The notes: generated by a model from the letters alone, not told the origin. 64,000 bases of DNA from JAJPKK01 sp963807015 (GCA_963807015.1 CAWEAS010000001.1:310001-374000); one strand, 5' to 3'. Counted from the first letter of the stretch, positions 7,040-15,159 are shown. Numbers and translations: made by a program.

Positions 7040-8340
7040 GGCCGCAGCCCGAGGCGCTGGCGGTGAAACGGCACAACAGACGCCCGCTGCGGATCGACGA
7101 TGCGCTCGATCGCGTTGGCCCATGCGGACAGCGCCTCGCGCTTCTCCTGTTCGTACCGGTGGCGGTCGTAAACCGCGGTGACGGAGGGCTCCGCATGGTT
7201 GAGCACCTTGCCGATGACGACGCGGTCGAACCCGAGCCGCGCCATGCCGGTCGCCGCTGAGCGTCGCAGGTCGTGCAAATGCCAGCCCGCGAGCGTCACC
7301 GCCTCGGGATCGTCACCGCGCTCGGCGGCCGCCCGGCGCAGCTCGCCGAGCATCGCCTCGTCGAGCTTCGCCTTGCCTTTGCTCCAACTGTTGATGGCCT
7401 TGGCGCCGCCGCTCGTGCTGAACACGAAGCCGGCCCTCTTGGCCTGCGCCTCGCCGATCGTGCGCAACGCCAGGTCCGACATTGGAACCGCGTGCTCGCG
7501 ATCCGCCTTCGTGCGGTCGCGCGGCAGGGTCCAAGTTTTTTGCGCGAGATCGAGCTCCGACCAGCGCATCGACGCGCACTCGTCGCGGCGCTGGCCGGTG
7601 ACGAGCATCGTCATGACGGCGCGCCCAAACGCGCCTTGCCTCTCGCACGCGGCCCACAGGGCGCGGACCTCGGCGTCCGACAAGACGCGGTCGCGGCTGC
7701 GCTCGCGCACCGGCTTCTTCACGGCCGCGGCCGGCGAGGCGTCGAGCTTGCCGCGCTGGACGGCGAACGAGAAGAACGTCTTGATGTAGGCGAGCAGCCG
7801 GTTCGCGGCGATCGGCGAGCCGCCGTCGTGCAGGCGATAGACGACGTCGATCACGTCCTTGCGGGTGATGCCGGCGATCGGCCGCCCGCCCCACGCGGGC
7901 AGCATCCACCGCCGCGCGACGGCCGCGACGTCCTCGCCGGTGCGCAGCTTGGCGAGGTGATGCGTGACGAACAGCGCGAACACCGCGTCGACCGTGTCGG
8001 CATCCTGCAGCGCCTTTTCGCGCTTCCGCTCCTCCTCGTCCCGCTTCTCCTGCGCCGCTTCGACGGCCGGGTCCTTCCCAGCCTTGATGAGCTTGTTCCA
8101 CGCGCGCGCCGTCTCGCGAGCCTCTTCGAGGGAGATCGCGCCGTACTCGCCGATCGAGCGGTACTCCGGCTGCGTCTTGCCGGGAAAGCGCTTCACCAGG
8201 ACGAAGGTGCGTCGGCCGCGATCGTTCACCCTCACGGCGAAACCGGGCTCGCCCGCATCCCAAATGACCTTTCGTTTGCCGGCCTCCGCCGGCTTCATCT
8301 TCGCCAGCGCGACGTCTGTGAGAGGCTTCTTGGCGAGCAT
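7036..8340 (-). CDS. int: Tyrosine integrase, P4/DUF4102 type
   Basis: A 434-residue site-specific recombinase. The N-terminus (LTDVALAKMKPAEAGKRKV then GFAVRVNDRGRRTFVL) is the DUF4102 arm-binding domain. The catalytic domain shows TGQRRDECASMRWSEL (first Arg), LHDLRRSAAT (His-x-x-Arg) and HAEPSVTAVYDRH (nucleophile Tyr). Length and motifs are complete, so it should be active. Integrases of this group use the 3' end of tRNA genes, and a tRNA-Lys 3' fragment lies 220 bp upstream at 8561-8605. The gene faces away from the attachment site, with paired GGGACAAC repeats between. Confidence 0.93.
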   Translation of the reverse strand: MLAKKPLTDVALAKMKPAEAGKRKVIWDAGEPGFAVRVNDRGRRTFVLVKRFPGKTQPEYRSIGEYGAISLEEARETARAWNKLIKAGKDPAVEAAQEKRDEEERKREKALQDADTVDAVFALFVTHHLAKLRTGEDVAAVARRWMLPAWGGRPIAGITRKDVIDVVYRLHDGGSPIAANRLLAYIKTFFSFAVQRGKLDASPAAAVKKPVRERSRDRVLSDAEVRALWAACERQGAFGRAVMTMLVTGQRRDECASMRWSELDLAQKTWTLPRDRTKADREHAVPMSDLALRTIGEAQAKRAGFVFSTSGGAKAINSWSKGKAKLDEAMLGELRRAAAERGDDPEAVTLAGWHLHDLRRSAATGMARLGFDRVVIGKVLNHAEPSVTAVYDRHRYEQEKREALSAWANAIERIVDPQRASVVPFHRQRLGLRP

Positions 8341-8378
8341 TTGACGGGACCTCTTGACGGTTGGTCATGTGGTCGTGC

Positions 8379-8425
8379 GGGACAACACCGGGACAACAAC
8401 AGCCTCGGGACAACGCCAGGACAAC
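8379..8425 (+). repeat. Two paired GGGACAAC repeats next to int
   Basis: Four copies of GGACAAC (first base G, G, G, A) start at 8379, 8390, 8407 and 8418, that is two pairs with 11-bp spacing whose starts are 28 bp apart. They lie between the integrase start and the attR core. The geometry suits integrase arm sites, excisionase sites or an int operator. A near-identical pair in the other orientation lies at 4592-4610. Confidence 0.7.
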
Positions 8426-8560
8426 ACAACAGCCGGGCTTCAGTGGGACGGCTTAGGACGGAAAGATACACTGAGAAGTTCCCGCGTACCAAGCACTTTC
8501 GCGCATTTGCGGCACGGCGTGGGACGGCTCGGTTCTCGGCGGGAAACGGAAGGTGCCCGA

Positions 8561-8605
8561 CTTTTAATCAAGTGGTCCTGGGTTCGAGTCCCAGCGGGCT
8601 CACCA
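8561..8605 (+). other. attR: 3' fragment of tRNA-Lys(UUU)
   Basis: The sequence from the anticodon loop (CTTTTAA) to the CCA end is that of a tRNA-Lys: a complete T arm (CTGGG/CCCAG), the acceptor 3' strand CGGGCTC, discriminator A, CCA. The 5' half is missing: no GAGCCCG strand or D arm lies upstream, and the 5' strand of the anticodon stem does not pair. This is what remains at one end of an element integrated into the 3' part of tRNA-Lys. The intact gene should be at the other end, left of this window. Confidence 0.85.
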
Positions 8606-9780
8606 ATGAAATCAATGATTTAGTACATCGTTCAAAATCCCTTAACGAAAGCACGCTAGTCGTTTCCCCAACCGCAGTATAGTGAAACACTCTGGATTCC
8701 GGCTCGCACGTTATTGAAGCGGCACTGCCGCTCGGGTTGCGCGGGTCCGGATCATCAACAACTCAGCCGAACCACCATTTAACGCGGCGGTCTATTCACG
8801 GCATTTTGCAACTCCCGCTCCGCATCGAGCCGTGCAGATCGCTCCTGCTCGATAAGTTGCTGCACCTGCTGCATGATGCGCTTCTCCGAACTGTCAAGCA
8901 TGGTGTCCGTCCGTTGTCGCAACTCGTCGGTTGCGGCAGTCAGATCGTTTTTGAGCATCAGGTTGTGCTCTCCATCGACCGAAATAAATGGATCGAGCCA
9001 AAGCGTGATCAGTGCAGCGAATCCCAATGCTAACACGATGGACAGGACCAATCCGGCAATCCAGTTCCGGAACAAAAATCGAGACACCCGTTCTCCGGAC
9101 CGCCCAGCGAGCCTCATCAAACGCCTTCGTAGGAACCTGTTAAGTCGCCAGTCGGCGAACCAAAAGACTGATAAAAAGAAAGCGGCTGCCGCGAGCGTGA
9201 TTACTAACGTGCCCCAAAGCGACGTCGCAAGGTTAAGTGCCCCAGTTCGACCGACCAGGAAAGACATCGACCCGACAATAAGGGCCAGAGTCGTGAAGAC
9301 GATCTGGGTGAACCAAGCAAGACGCGCCTCAACGGCCCTCACCCCCTCGTCCATTTGATCGACCCGCTCTTTGACATGGTGATAAAGAGCGCTCTTCAGA
9401 TCGTCTATTCCATAATCTTCAAGGATGACCCTCTTCGGTGGCCAACGATACCTATCGTGTTCGCTTTCGCCGACGCTCGCTTTGTCGAACGGAGTCGTTT
9501 TGACGAAGTCGATCACAGCGATCTCGTCACCACATCTGATCGTAACCTCGTGATCCGAAAGGTTATAGATAGGGCAAAATAGATGTCCAACCCATCCGGG
9601 ATCAACTTGTGGTCCGCCAACCCATAGCAAGCCCTTATATGCGAGTGTCACCTTGATGTTCCATCGGCCAATCAAATAGCGAGGCATGCAAATCGTCTCG
9701 GCCGTCTGCAGAACGACCACTTCGAAGGGTTGAATGACGATGTGTTGATATGGCCTGCACCCGGTTCGGTTGACACCCGC

Positions 9781-10647
9781 TTAAGCTAATCCGGCCTGTC
9801 GCTCGAACTCCATGGGGCTCATGTAGCCGATTGTCGAGTGCCTTCGTTTTGGATTGTAGAAGCGTTCGATGTAGTCGAACACGTCAGCCTTGGCATCCTC
9901 CCTCGTTCGATAGGTTTTGCGCGCTGTGCGCTCAGTCTTGAGCGAGGAGAAGAAGCTCTCCATCGCTGCATTGTCCCAAACGTTGCCTGATCGGCTCATC
10001 GAGCAGACAACGCCATGGTCGGCGAGCAACCGTTGGAACTGCTCGCTGGTGTATTGGCTGCCACGATCGGAGTGATGCAGCAGCGCATCCGGTTTGCCTC
10101 GACGCCAGATCGCCATCACCAAGGCATCGGTGACGAACTGGGCCGTCATCTCTGCGCTCATCGACCAACCAACGACGCGTCGGGAGAACAGATCGATCAC
10201 CGCAGCGACGTAGAGCCAGCCTTCCGCCGTCCACACGTATGTGAAGTCGGCAATCCATTTGCGATTGGGAGAGAGCGCCACGAAGGTGCGGTCGAGCACG
10301 TTGGTAGCGATGGCGGCGACCTCCCGCTCACCCGGATCGGGCGGCAGTCGACGCCGACGCGGACGGGCTTTGAGAGCCTGCGATCGCATCAACCGCTCAA
10401 TCCGATGAAGTCCGCATTGAATGCCTTCTGCAAGGAGATCGCGCCAGACGCGCCTGGCTCCATAGGTTCGATCGCTGCCGATGAAGCTCGCTCGAACCTT
10501 CACGCCGAGCTCTTCATCGCTGCGGCTGCGTCGGCTGCGCGGTCGCTGCAGCCAGGCGTACAGTCCTCCGCGCGAGACACCGAGCGCCCCGCACATCCAG
10601 TCCACGGCCCAGATCCCCCGGTGCTTCGCAATGAAGGCGAACTTCAC
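9781..10647 (-). CDS. IS3-family transposase OrfB (DDE)
   Basis: A 288-residue integrase-core protein. The DDE triad is visible: Asp in WIADFTYVW, Asp in HHSDRGSQYT, and Glu in WDNAAMESFFSSLK. The N-terminal IS3 segment (IAKHRGIWAVDWMCGALGVS) and the C-terminal RRHSTIGYMSPMEFE are standard. It is normally made as an OrfAB fusion by a -1 shift on an A6 run (minus strand, 10677-10682): in that frame ILKK continues as AAAYFAKES before this start. It looks intact. Confidence 0.93.
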   Translation of the reverse strand: MKFAFIAKHRGIWAVDWMCGALGVSRGGLYAWLQRPRSRRSRSDEELGVKVRASFIGSDRTYGARRVWRDLLAEGIQCGLHRIERLMRSQALKARPRRRRLPPDPGEREVAAIATNVLDRTFVALSPNRKWIADFTYVWTAEGWLYVAAVIDLFSRRVVGWSMSAEMTAQFVTDALVMAIWRRGKPDALLHHSDRGSQYTSEQFQRLLADHGVVCSMSRSGNVWDNAAMESFFSSLKTERTARKTYRTREDAKADVFDYIERFYNPKRRHSTIGYMSPMEFERQAGLA

Positions 10648-10933
10648 GTCGACTCCTTCGCGAAGTAGGCCGCGGCTTTTTTAGGATGTCTCGTTCAGCC
10701 TTCAGCTTGAGCACCTCGCGCTTGAGTCGCGCGATCTCCAACTGCTCGGGCTTCATCTGACCCTGGCCGGGAAACGCCTGCTGCGGATCAGCAGCCAGTG
10801 CCTTCACCCAATTGCGCAGCTGTGTCGGATGAACGTTCAGGTCCTGCGAGGCTTGCGCATACGAGACCCCGCGATCTCTGATCAGGCGCACAGCCTCAAG
10901 TTTGAATTCCCGCGTAAACCTTCGTCGCTCCAT
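10514..10933 (-). CDS. IS3-family transposase OrfA
   Basis: The N-terminal 85 residues are a typical IS3 OrfA: a helix-turn-helix (REFKLEAVRLIRDRGVSYAQ, HPTQLRNW) that binds the terminal repeats, then a leucine-zipper region (QLEIARLKREVLKLKAERDI). The rest of this frame, after ILKK, is out-of-frame read-on past the slippery A6 run and overlaps OrfB. OrfA alone usually acts as a regulator, and the OrfAB fusion is the transposase. Confidence 0.9.
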   Translation of the reverse strand: MERRRFTREFKLEAVRLIRDRGVSYAQASQDLNVHPTQLRNWVKALAADPQQAFPGQGQMKPEQLEIARLKREVLKLKAERDILKKPRPTSRRSRREVRLHCEAPGDLGRGLDVRGARCLARRTVRLAAATAQPTQPQR

Positions 10934-11264
10934 GACTTACCTCCGGTCCCATAAAAACACCTAACTCGGTGTCTTCGGAACCGGGTGCAGGCCAATCGTC
11001 GTCCTTCAACGTAAAGTATTCGCCTCCCAAAAAATATTCGTTGCCGACCGTTAGGTGATATGCCGCCGGCTTTAGGTGCGCACGGTTGAATGGCGTGATA
11101 AGCCTATGTTGCCGGGCGAGACGCTCGATTTCTCCCCCCAAGAGCACACCATGTATTCCAGGACGATCGTCCACCTCCTGCGGCCCGAATGTGCGGAGCC
11201 TGCTAAGCTCTTCCTCCCTTTTTTTCCATAGTGCCACCATCTGTTTCTCCCCTGCCCGGTCGGA

Positions 11265-11888
11265 TCATGGCGCGGGCGAAATCGATAAATTAGATCGCAC
11301 TCTACGCTGTATCAGTCCGCATACTTCGGATTGCACGTGGGGATCGCTTGCAAAATCCATGGACTCGCTATCGATTTCTAAAACATCCAACCCTTTGAGA
11401 TCCCTCACTCGTTCCTCAATCTTAGCGTTTAGCGCCGAAAGGTAGACGAGCTCGATGCTTTTTTCCTGCTCTCTAGCCCGCCGTTTGATCCGTTCGTACT
11501 CACATTCCGGTCTGCATCTCAGGTAGACCAGCAACAATGGTGACGGGAGTTCGGCCCCGAGGTGGTGCAACAGATCGATAAAAAAGGAGAGTTGGTCCGA
11601 CCTCAGATTGACGCTGGCGTAAGCTTCGTCCTGTAGAAACGAGAAATCGCAAGAATAGGTCTGCAGGCCTGTCAAAGCCTTCACCTGAGAGTAGTGCTGA
11701 AGCAGAAAGACAAGCTCCGTCTCGAACGCATATTGCTGCGGGTTACGATAGAACAAATTCAAGAACGGATTTTTATGGAATTCCTCCAAAACCGGAGTGA
11801 AGCCGACGCGGGCGATAAGATTGCTGAAAGTCGTCTTGCCAGAGGCGATGCCGCCGCAAATCTCTATTCGTGTGGGAGATGGCGGCAT
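11265..11888 (-). CDS. Deoxynucleoside kinase family protein
   Basis: A 207-residue kinase of the dNK family, which phosphorylates deoxynucleosides to dNMPs. The P-loop is GGIASGKTT (residues 12-20). The base-side EE pair sits at 35-36, followed by NPFL. A DFSFLQDEA segment (81-89) stands where many dNKs have the catalytic DRS motif, so the family's usual Arg-Ser is altered. An Arg-rich lid (RIKRRAREQEKS) follows near residue 135. It lies 19 bp after the PurZ-like gene and 24 bp before the membrane protein, in one operon. Substrate specificity cannot be read from the sequence. Confidence 0.82.
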   Translation of the reverse strand: MPPSPTRIEICGGIASGKTTFSNLIARVGFTPVLEEFHKNPFLNLFYRNPQQYAFETELVFLLQHYSQVKALTGLQTYSCDFSFLQDEAYASVNLRSDQLSFFIDLLHHLGAELPSPLLLVYLRCRPECEYERIKRRAREQEKSIELVYLSALNAKIEERVRDLKGLDVLEIDSESMDFASDPHVQSEVCGLIQRRVRSNLSISPAP

Positions 11889-11907
11889 CTCGAAGCGGCC
11901 ATCATGG

Positions 11908-12975
11908 TTACGGCGTCCGTTCCCTTGCGCGCTCGGCGGATTGAGTTAGCCTGACGTTGCGACCTGGACTGACGAGTATCCCCGGGCCCAAGCCAACCAG
12001 ATCGATGTGACATTGTAGATCGGCCTCAATTTGCTTGACAAACGAATCACCCCTCGAATTCAGGCGAGAGCTGTTGTGCATCGTGGCATCGATGTAGTCG
12101 ACATGATTCAAGACGATGCAGGTTGGCGCGTTCGTAACGATCGCCTCCTTGACGATGCTGGGATCGAAACGCGCGACCCGGCGTACTTTTTTCGTAACGC
12201 TGGTGTACTCGACCAGTGAGCTTTCCCATCCGCCCTCGCGAGCGATTGTCTGCCAATCAACTTCGTTCGGAAGCCGGCCCGAGTCGCCAGCTACTCGGAT
12301 GGGGAACGCCCGGATTACCAGCACCACGTCCAAAACGTCGAGAGGACTCAGTCCGGCTTCCGCAACGAATGCGGCCGCCGTAGTGTCCCTGCTGGTCGCC
12401 TTTGGATAGTGCGGTGAATGAAGCAACGACAATCCGAACCCCTGAGTGCCTTCGACGATCACGTGCTCGCCATGCCGCATTAGTTCGCGCAACAGCGTCC
12501 GTACGGGTCTTACAAACGGCGCCAACCTCGAGTCATTTTGGGCCAGGTGGCTGGCGGAAAGCCGCTCGATACGCTCGATTACGGCGGCGCCAGTCCCGCT
12601 TTGCGTGGAGCCGATGCGGTCCCCCAGTGCCGATCGCTGCTCGGTCTCGCGATGCTGATCCGAGAGTACGAACGCGTTCGGGTCAATCCACACCCTTTCG
12701 GCGGGCAATTCGGTACGCCGCATCTCTTCGAACAACAACTCCGGTGCAACGTAAGATCCCGCTCCGAGTACGCAGATAGTACGATCCAGCACCGCGGCGG
12801 TCGGCAGCACGCGAAACACGTGTGTCTTCCCCCGTTGGTCGACTATCGTATGCCCCGAATTTGAGCCCCCGACGCGAACGGCCGCCGAAGCCTCCCGCCG
12901 TTCTGCGAAATAATGCGCGACCTTGCCCTTCCCTTCCGATCCGAATTGGCCGCCAGCGATTACGGTAAGAGGCAC
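11908..12975 (-). CDS. PurZ-like adenylosuccinate synthetase homologue
   Basis: A 355-residue PurA-fold protein, about the size of archaeal PurA and phage PurZ, not the 430 residues of bacterial PurA. The P-loop region is GGQFGSEGKGK (8-18), with Ser13 where PurA has its catalytic Asp (E. coli D13). The second catalytic His is kept in SGHT (H42). VEGTQGFGLS (174-183) and TSRDTT (194-199) match archaeal-type PurA. The nucleotide-loop region is altered (SVTKKVRRVARFD) and the GTP-selecting TKxD-type motif reads LNHVD. Phage PurZ enzymes, which join Asp to dGMP on the way to 2-aminoadenine DNA, also lack this Asp. The gene lies 78 bp after the fusion gene. I infer a purine other than IMP as substrate, with dGMP the first candidate. 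Confidence 0.8.
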   Translation of the reverse strand: MPLTVIAGGQFGSEGKGKVAHYFAERREASAAVRVGGSNSGHTIVDQRGKTHVFRVLPTAAVLDRTICVLGAGSYVAPELLFEEMRRTELPAERVWIDPNAFVLSDQHRETEQRSALGDRIGSTQSGTGAAVIERIERLSASHLAQNDSRLAPFVRPVRTLLRELMRHGEHVIVEGTQGFGLSLLHSPHYPKATSRDTTAAAFVAEAGLSPLDVLDVVLVIRAFPIRVAGDSGRLPNEVDWQTIAREGGWESSLVEYTSVTKKVRRVARFDPSIVKEAIVTNAPTCIVLNHVDYIDATMHNSSRLNSRGDSFVKQIEADLQCHIDLVGLGPGILVSPGRNVRLTQSAERARERTP

Positions 12976-13053
12976 TACTAACCTACCTTTCTGCTTTATG
13001 CTTGCGTGCTTGTCGTTTCCAGAACTCGCCCGCGCCGCGAGTTCACCCCGCCG

Positions 13054-15159
13054 CTACAGCATGAACGGAGTCGCTCGGGCCAGGCCGCAGCACGCCTTCG
13101 GATTAGTCGCTTCGACACGAGTCAGAACCTCTTGCTCCAAAGCGTCAGTACTCGCTTCGTTAGCGATCACGACGTGGGCCAAGGCACGTAAGAACGGTAT
13201 CTTGGCCTCGACAGGGTGCTCGATAGCAGCCTCAAACGCTGCGGCGGTGTTTCCTTCGGCCAGATATCGAACTTTTCGAAGGGACTCCGAGGCCTGGATG
13301 TGAAGATGCAAAAAGGCCGGCCCGAACGATTCGACCATAAAGGCATGGTCTTCCGGGAATCGGAGCCCGTCAATAACCACATTCTTGTCCTTCTCCTTTG
13401 CCAAGCTCTCCACAAGCTGGCGTGAAAGCCACCGCTGCCCCGGCCTGCGGTGGACCTTCTCTCCAAAGGCCTGGAGCGTCGCGCGGCTCACGTCGACGCC
13501 CTTCTGCTGCAGTAGTCGGGCAAGTACCTGACTGTAGCGTCCGTACGCGTAGCTCCGCATTTCAAGAGACCGAGAAGCTGTAGTTTTACCAGCAGCGATC
13601 GCGCCGCTGATTCCGACTACAATTCGCGCCTTCCAGGTGCGCGGATCAGCCTTCAAATCCGGAATGATGAGATATTCCTCATCACTGTTGCCGAGAGCCT
13701 CAAATTTGCCTGCCCAAAAGAAGAGACCGACGATGGCGGCTGTGATTGCATCCAGCTCGTCGTGCGAGACCGTCGTCTGCAGGAAATCTCCACGAAGGCC
13801 GAAGTCGGCGAGACCCCGGCTGAGATACTCCATACTTTTGCGTTTTCGTGGTATGCCGATGATGTCTTGAGCGGCGCCCGGATAGCTTTCAATGACCGGA
13901 ATGCCTAGCTTGCGCAGCGCCGCCGCGAGACGGATTCCTCGGGCAGTCAGCTTCTGCATACTGTCGATCAGCGAGGGATAGACGTTCACCCCTCTCTTCT
14001 TCAAAATCCTTTCGCACTCTCTCATTATGCCGTACTTCATCCGGCCCGGATCATCATTGCCGACCCGCTTGCGTCCACGCGGCAGCGAGAGTGGCGAATC
14101 GATAGAGACTAGGTGCGGCTTCATGGCTGCGGTTTCGCGAATGATCTCTTCGTCGCTGGCTAGCAGCTTCGTCGCGGCATCCCTTCCATTCAGGAAACAC
14201 CAACCCGATGCCCTCTTCTCGGACCCGGTAAGATCGATACCAACTATTCGGAGTTGCTGATCGCTACTCAGCAACAGATCCTCATACGCCATCAGAGGAC
14301 CCACAACGCCGCGATATGGGCTTATCAAGATCGGTTCCGGCTGGTGGGCGACACGAGTTACGTTGGCTGTTTCCGGTAAGAACAGCGGCGGTTCGAAAGA
14401 ATTTCGCAGGCGAATCCGCGATTCGAACAGCTTGCCCATCACGCGATCAAATATATACCGCATGCCCTCGAGGTCGGCGCGATTGTATTCGGCAAGCCGC
14501 CTGCCAGCCTCCAAATCGCCGCGCATGTATTGATGCCAGAGCAACGGCGCCGTTTGCCCGCGAACCGAAGCGATTTCAGCGCTACGTTTCACGCCCAGCT
14601 TCGTCTCAATCGCTTTCTGTGTTCCCTTGATACCGACCGGGATTCCGAGGTAGCGCAAATCTACATGAGCCTTTGGTAGCGGCAGATCCGGGAATTCCTT
14701 GCGGATGAACTTTAGATCAAAGATTGTGCCATTAAAGGTGACAATGCATGTCGCTTTCGCTAGGCGCTCCGCCAGCGGCTGAATGTCTTGTCCTTTGATG
14801 TAAAGAACGTGGCCGGTCCGATCAGCCAGCCCAATCAAGGTCGTGTAGTCGTAGTAGTAGCTCAGACCAGTCGTTTCGATATCGACGAACATCGTCGAAT
14901 CCGGCACAGCTAGCGCTAGCCGGTAGTGCTGATTCCCGGGCAGCCTCTCCGCAAAAAAATCGAAGTCGCGATTGAGTAGCGCAAGTCGAGACTGCTCGAT
15001 CAGAGTGAGAACTTCGCGGTCCGACTCCCGCGGAAACAAGCTCGGCTCACTCAGGAAGGCATGCTCGAAGTCATCCCAAGTGAGAATACCTGCAGTCCAG
15101 AGCCCCGCCTCCTTTCTCAAGCCGACCCCGGGCAGGTGGATGAAGGTGTGCTTCAACAT
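13054..15159 (-). CDS. Exonuclease-DUF429-kinase fusion protein
   Basis: A 701-residue, three-domain protein. Residues 1-35 form a helix-hairpin-helix-like segment (HLPGVGLRKEAGLWTAGI). Residues 85-245 form a YprB-type RNase H-fold exonuclease with DIETTG (D93, E95), FNGTIFDLKF (D148) and YNRAD (Y225, D229), a complete DEDDy set. Residues about 303-500 are DUF429, itself RNase H-like, with GIDLTGSEK and SIDSPLSLP. Residues 512-690 are a P-loop kinase: GAIAAGKTT (519-527) and VIDGLRFPED, resembling dNMP or dephospho-CoA kinases. It is the first gene of the cassette. I infer cleavage of nucleic acid coupled to nucleotide phosphorylation, but no fusion of this kind is known to me. Confidence 0.75.
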   Translation of the reverse strand: MLKHTFIHLPGVGLRKEAGLWTAGILTWDDFEHAFLSEPSLFPRESDREVLTLIEQSRLALLNRDFDFFAERLPGNQHYRLALAVPDSTMFVDIETTGLSYYYDYTTLIGLADRTGHVLYIKGQDIQPLAERLAKATCIVTFNGTIFDLKFIRKEFPDLPLPKAHVDLRYLGIPVGIKGTQKAIETKLGVKRSAEIASVRGQTAPLLWHQYMRGDLEAGRRLAEYNRADLEGMRYIFDRVMGKLFESRIRLRNSFEPPLFLPETANVTRVAHQPEPILISPYRGVVGPLMAYEDLLLSSDQQLRIVGIDLTGSEKRASGWCFLNGRDAATKLLASDEEIIRETAAMKPHLVSIDSPLSLPRGRKRVGNDDPGRMKYGIMRECERILKKRGVNVYPSLIDSMQKLTARGIRLAAALRKLGIPVIESYPGAAQDIIGIPRKRKSMEYLSRGLADFGLRGDFLQTTVSHDELDAITAAIVGLFFWAGKFEALGNSDEEYLIIPDLKADPRTWKARIVVGISGAIAAGKTTASRSLEMRSYAYGRYSQVLARLLQQKGVDVSRATLQAFGEKVHRRPGQRWLSRQLVESLAKEKDKNVVIDGLRFPEDHAFMVESFGPAFLHLHIQASESLRKVRYLAEGNTAAAFEAAIEHPVEAKIPFLRALAHVVIANEASTDALEQEVLTRVEATNPKACCGLARATPFML

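Larger units (their letters stand above)
9756..10989 (-). mobile_element. IS3-family insertion sequence, 1234 bp
   Basis: The ends are TGCACCCGGTTCGG at the left and the complement of TGCACCCGGTTCCG at the right, a TG...CA terminal inverted repeat. The flanks carry a GGCC direct repeat (9752-9755 and 10990-10993), a 4-bp target duplication. It encodes orfA and orfB with an A6 slippery run between them. Removing it restores the interrupted host gene in frame, which indicates a recent insertion. Confidence 0.9.
8779..11240 (-). pseudogene. dCTP deaminase-fold membrane protein, split by an IS
   Basis: Two coding pieces, 11240-10990 and 9755-8779, become one 407-residue frame when the IS (9756-10989) and one GGCC copy are removed (junction reads DDDWPYQHIV). 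Residues 1 to about 190 have the dCTP deaminase/dUTPase trimer pattern (AAYHLTVGNEY, VVLQTAETI, then QVDPGWVGHLFCPIYNLSD). The position of the catalytic Glu of E. coli Dcd is Pro and the GRSS motif is GRWN, so deaminase activity is unlikely. Three membrane segments follow, then a C-terminal coiled coil (DELRQRTDTMLDSSEKRIMQ). I infer a nucleotide-sensing membrane protein. It is the last gene of the cassette, 24 bp after the kinase, and now probably inactive. Confidence 0.75.

Noticed and set aside
8779..15159. Complete 2-aminoadenine (Z) genome pathway
   Set aside because: No DatZ-type HD phosphohydrolase, MazZ or dedicated DNA polymerase is visible, so I claim only a PurZ-like step.
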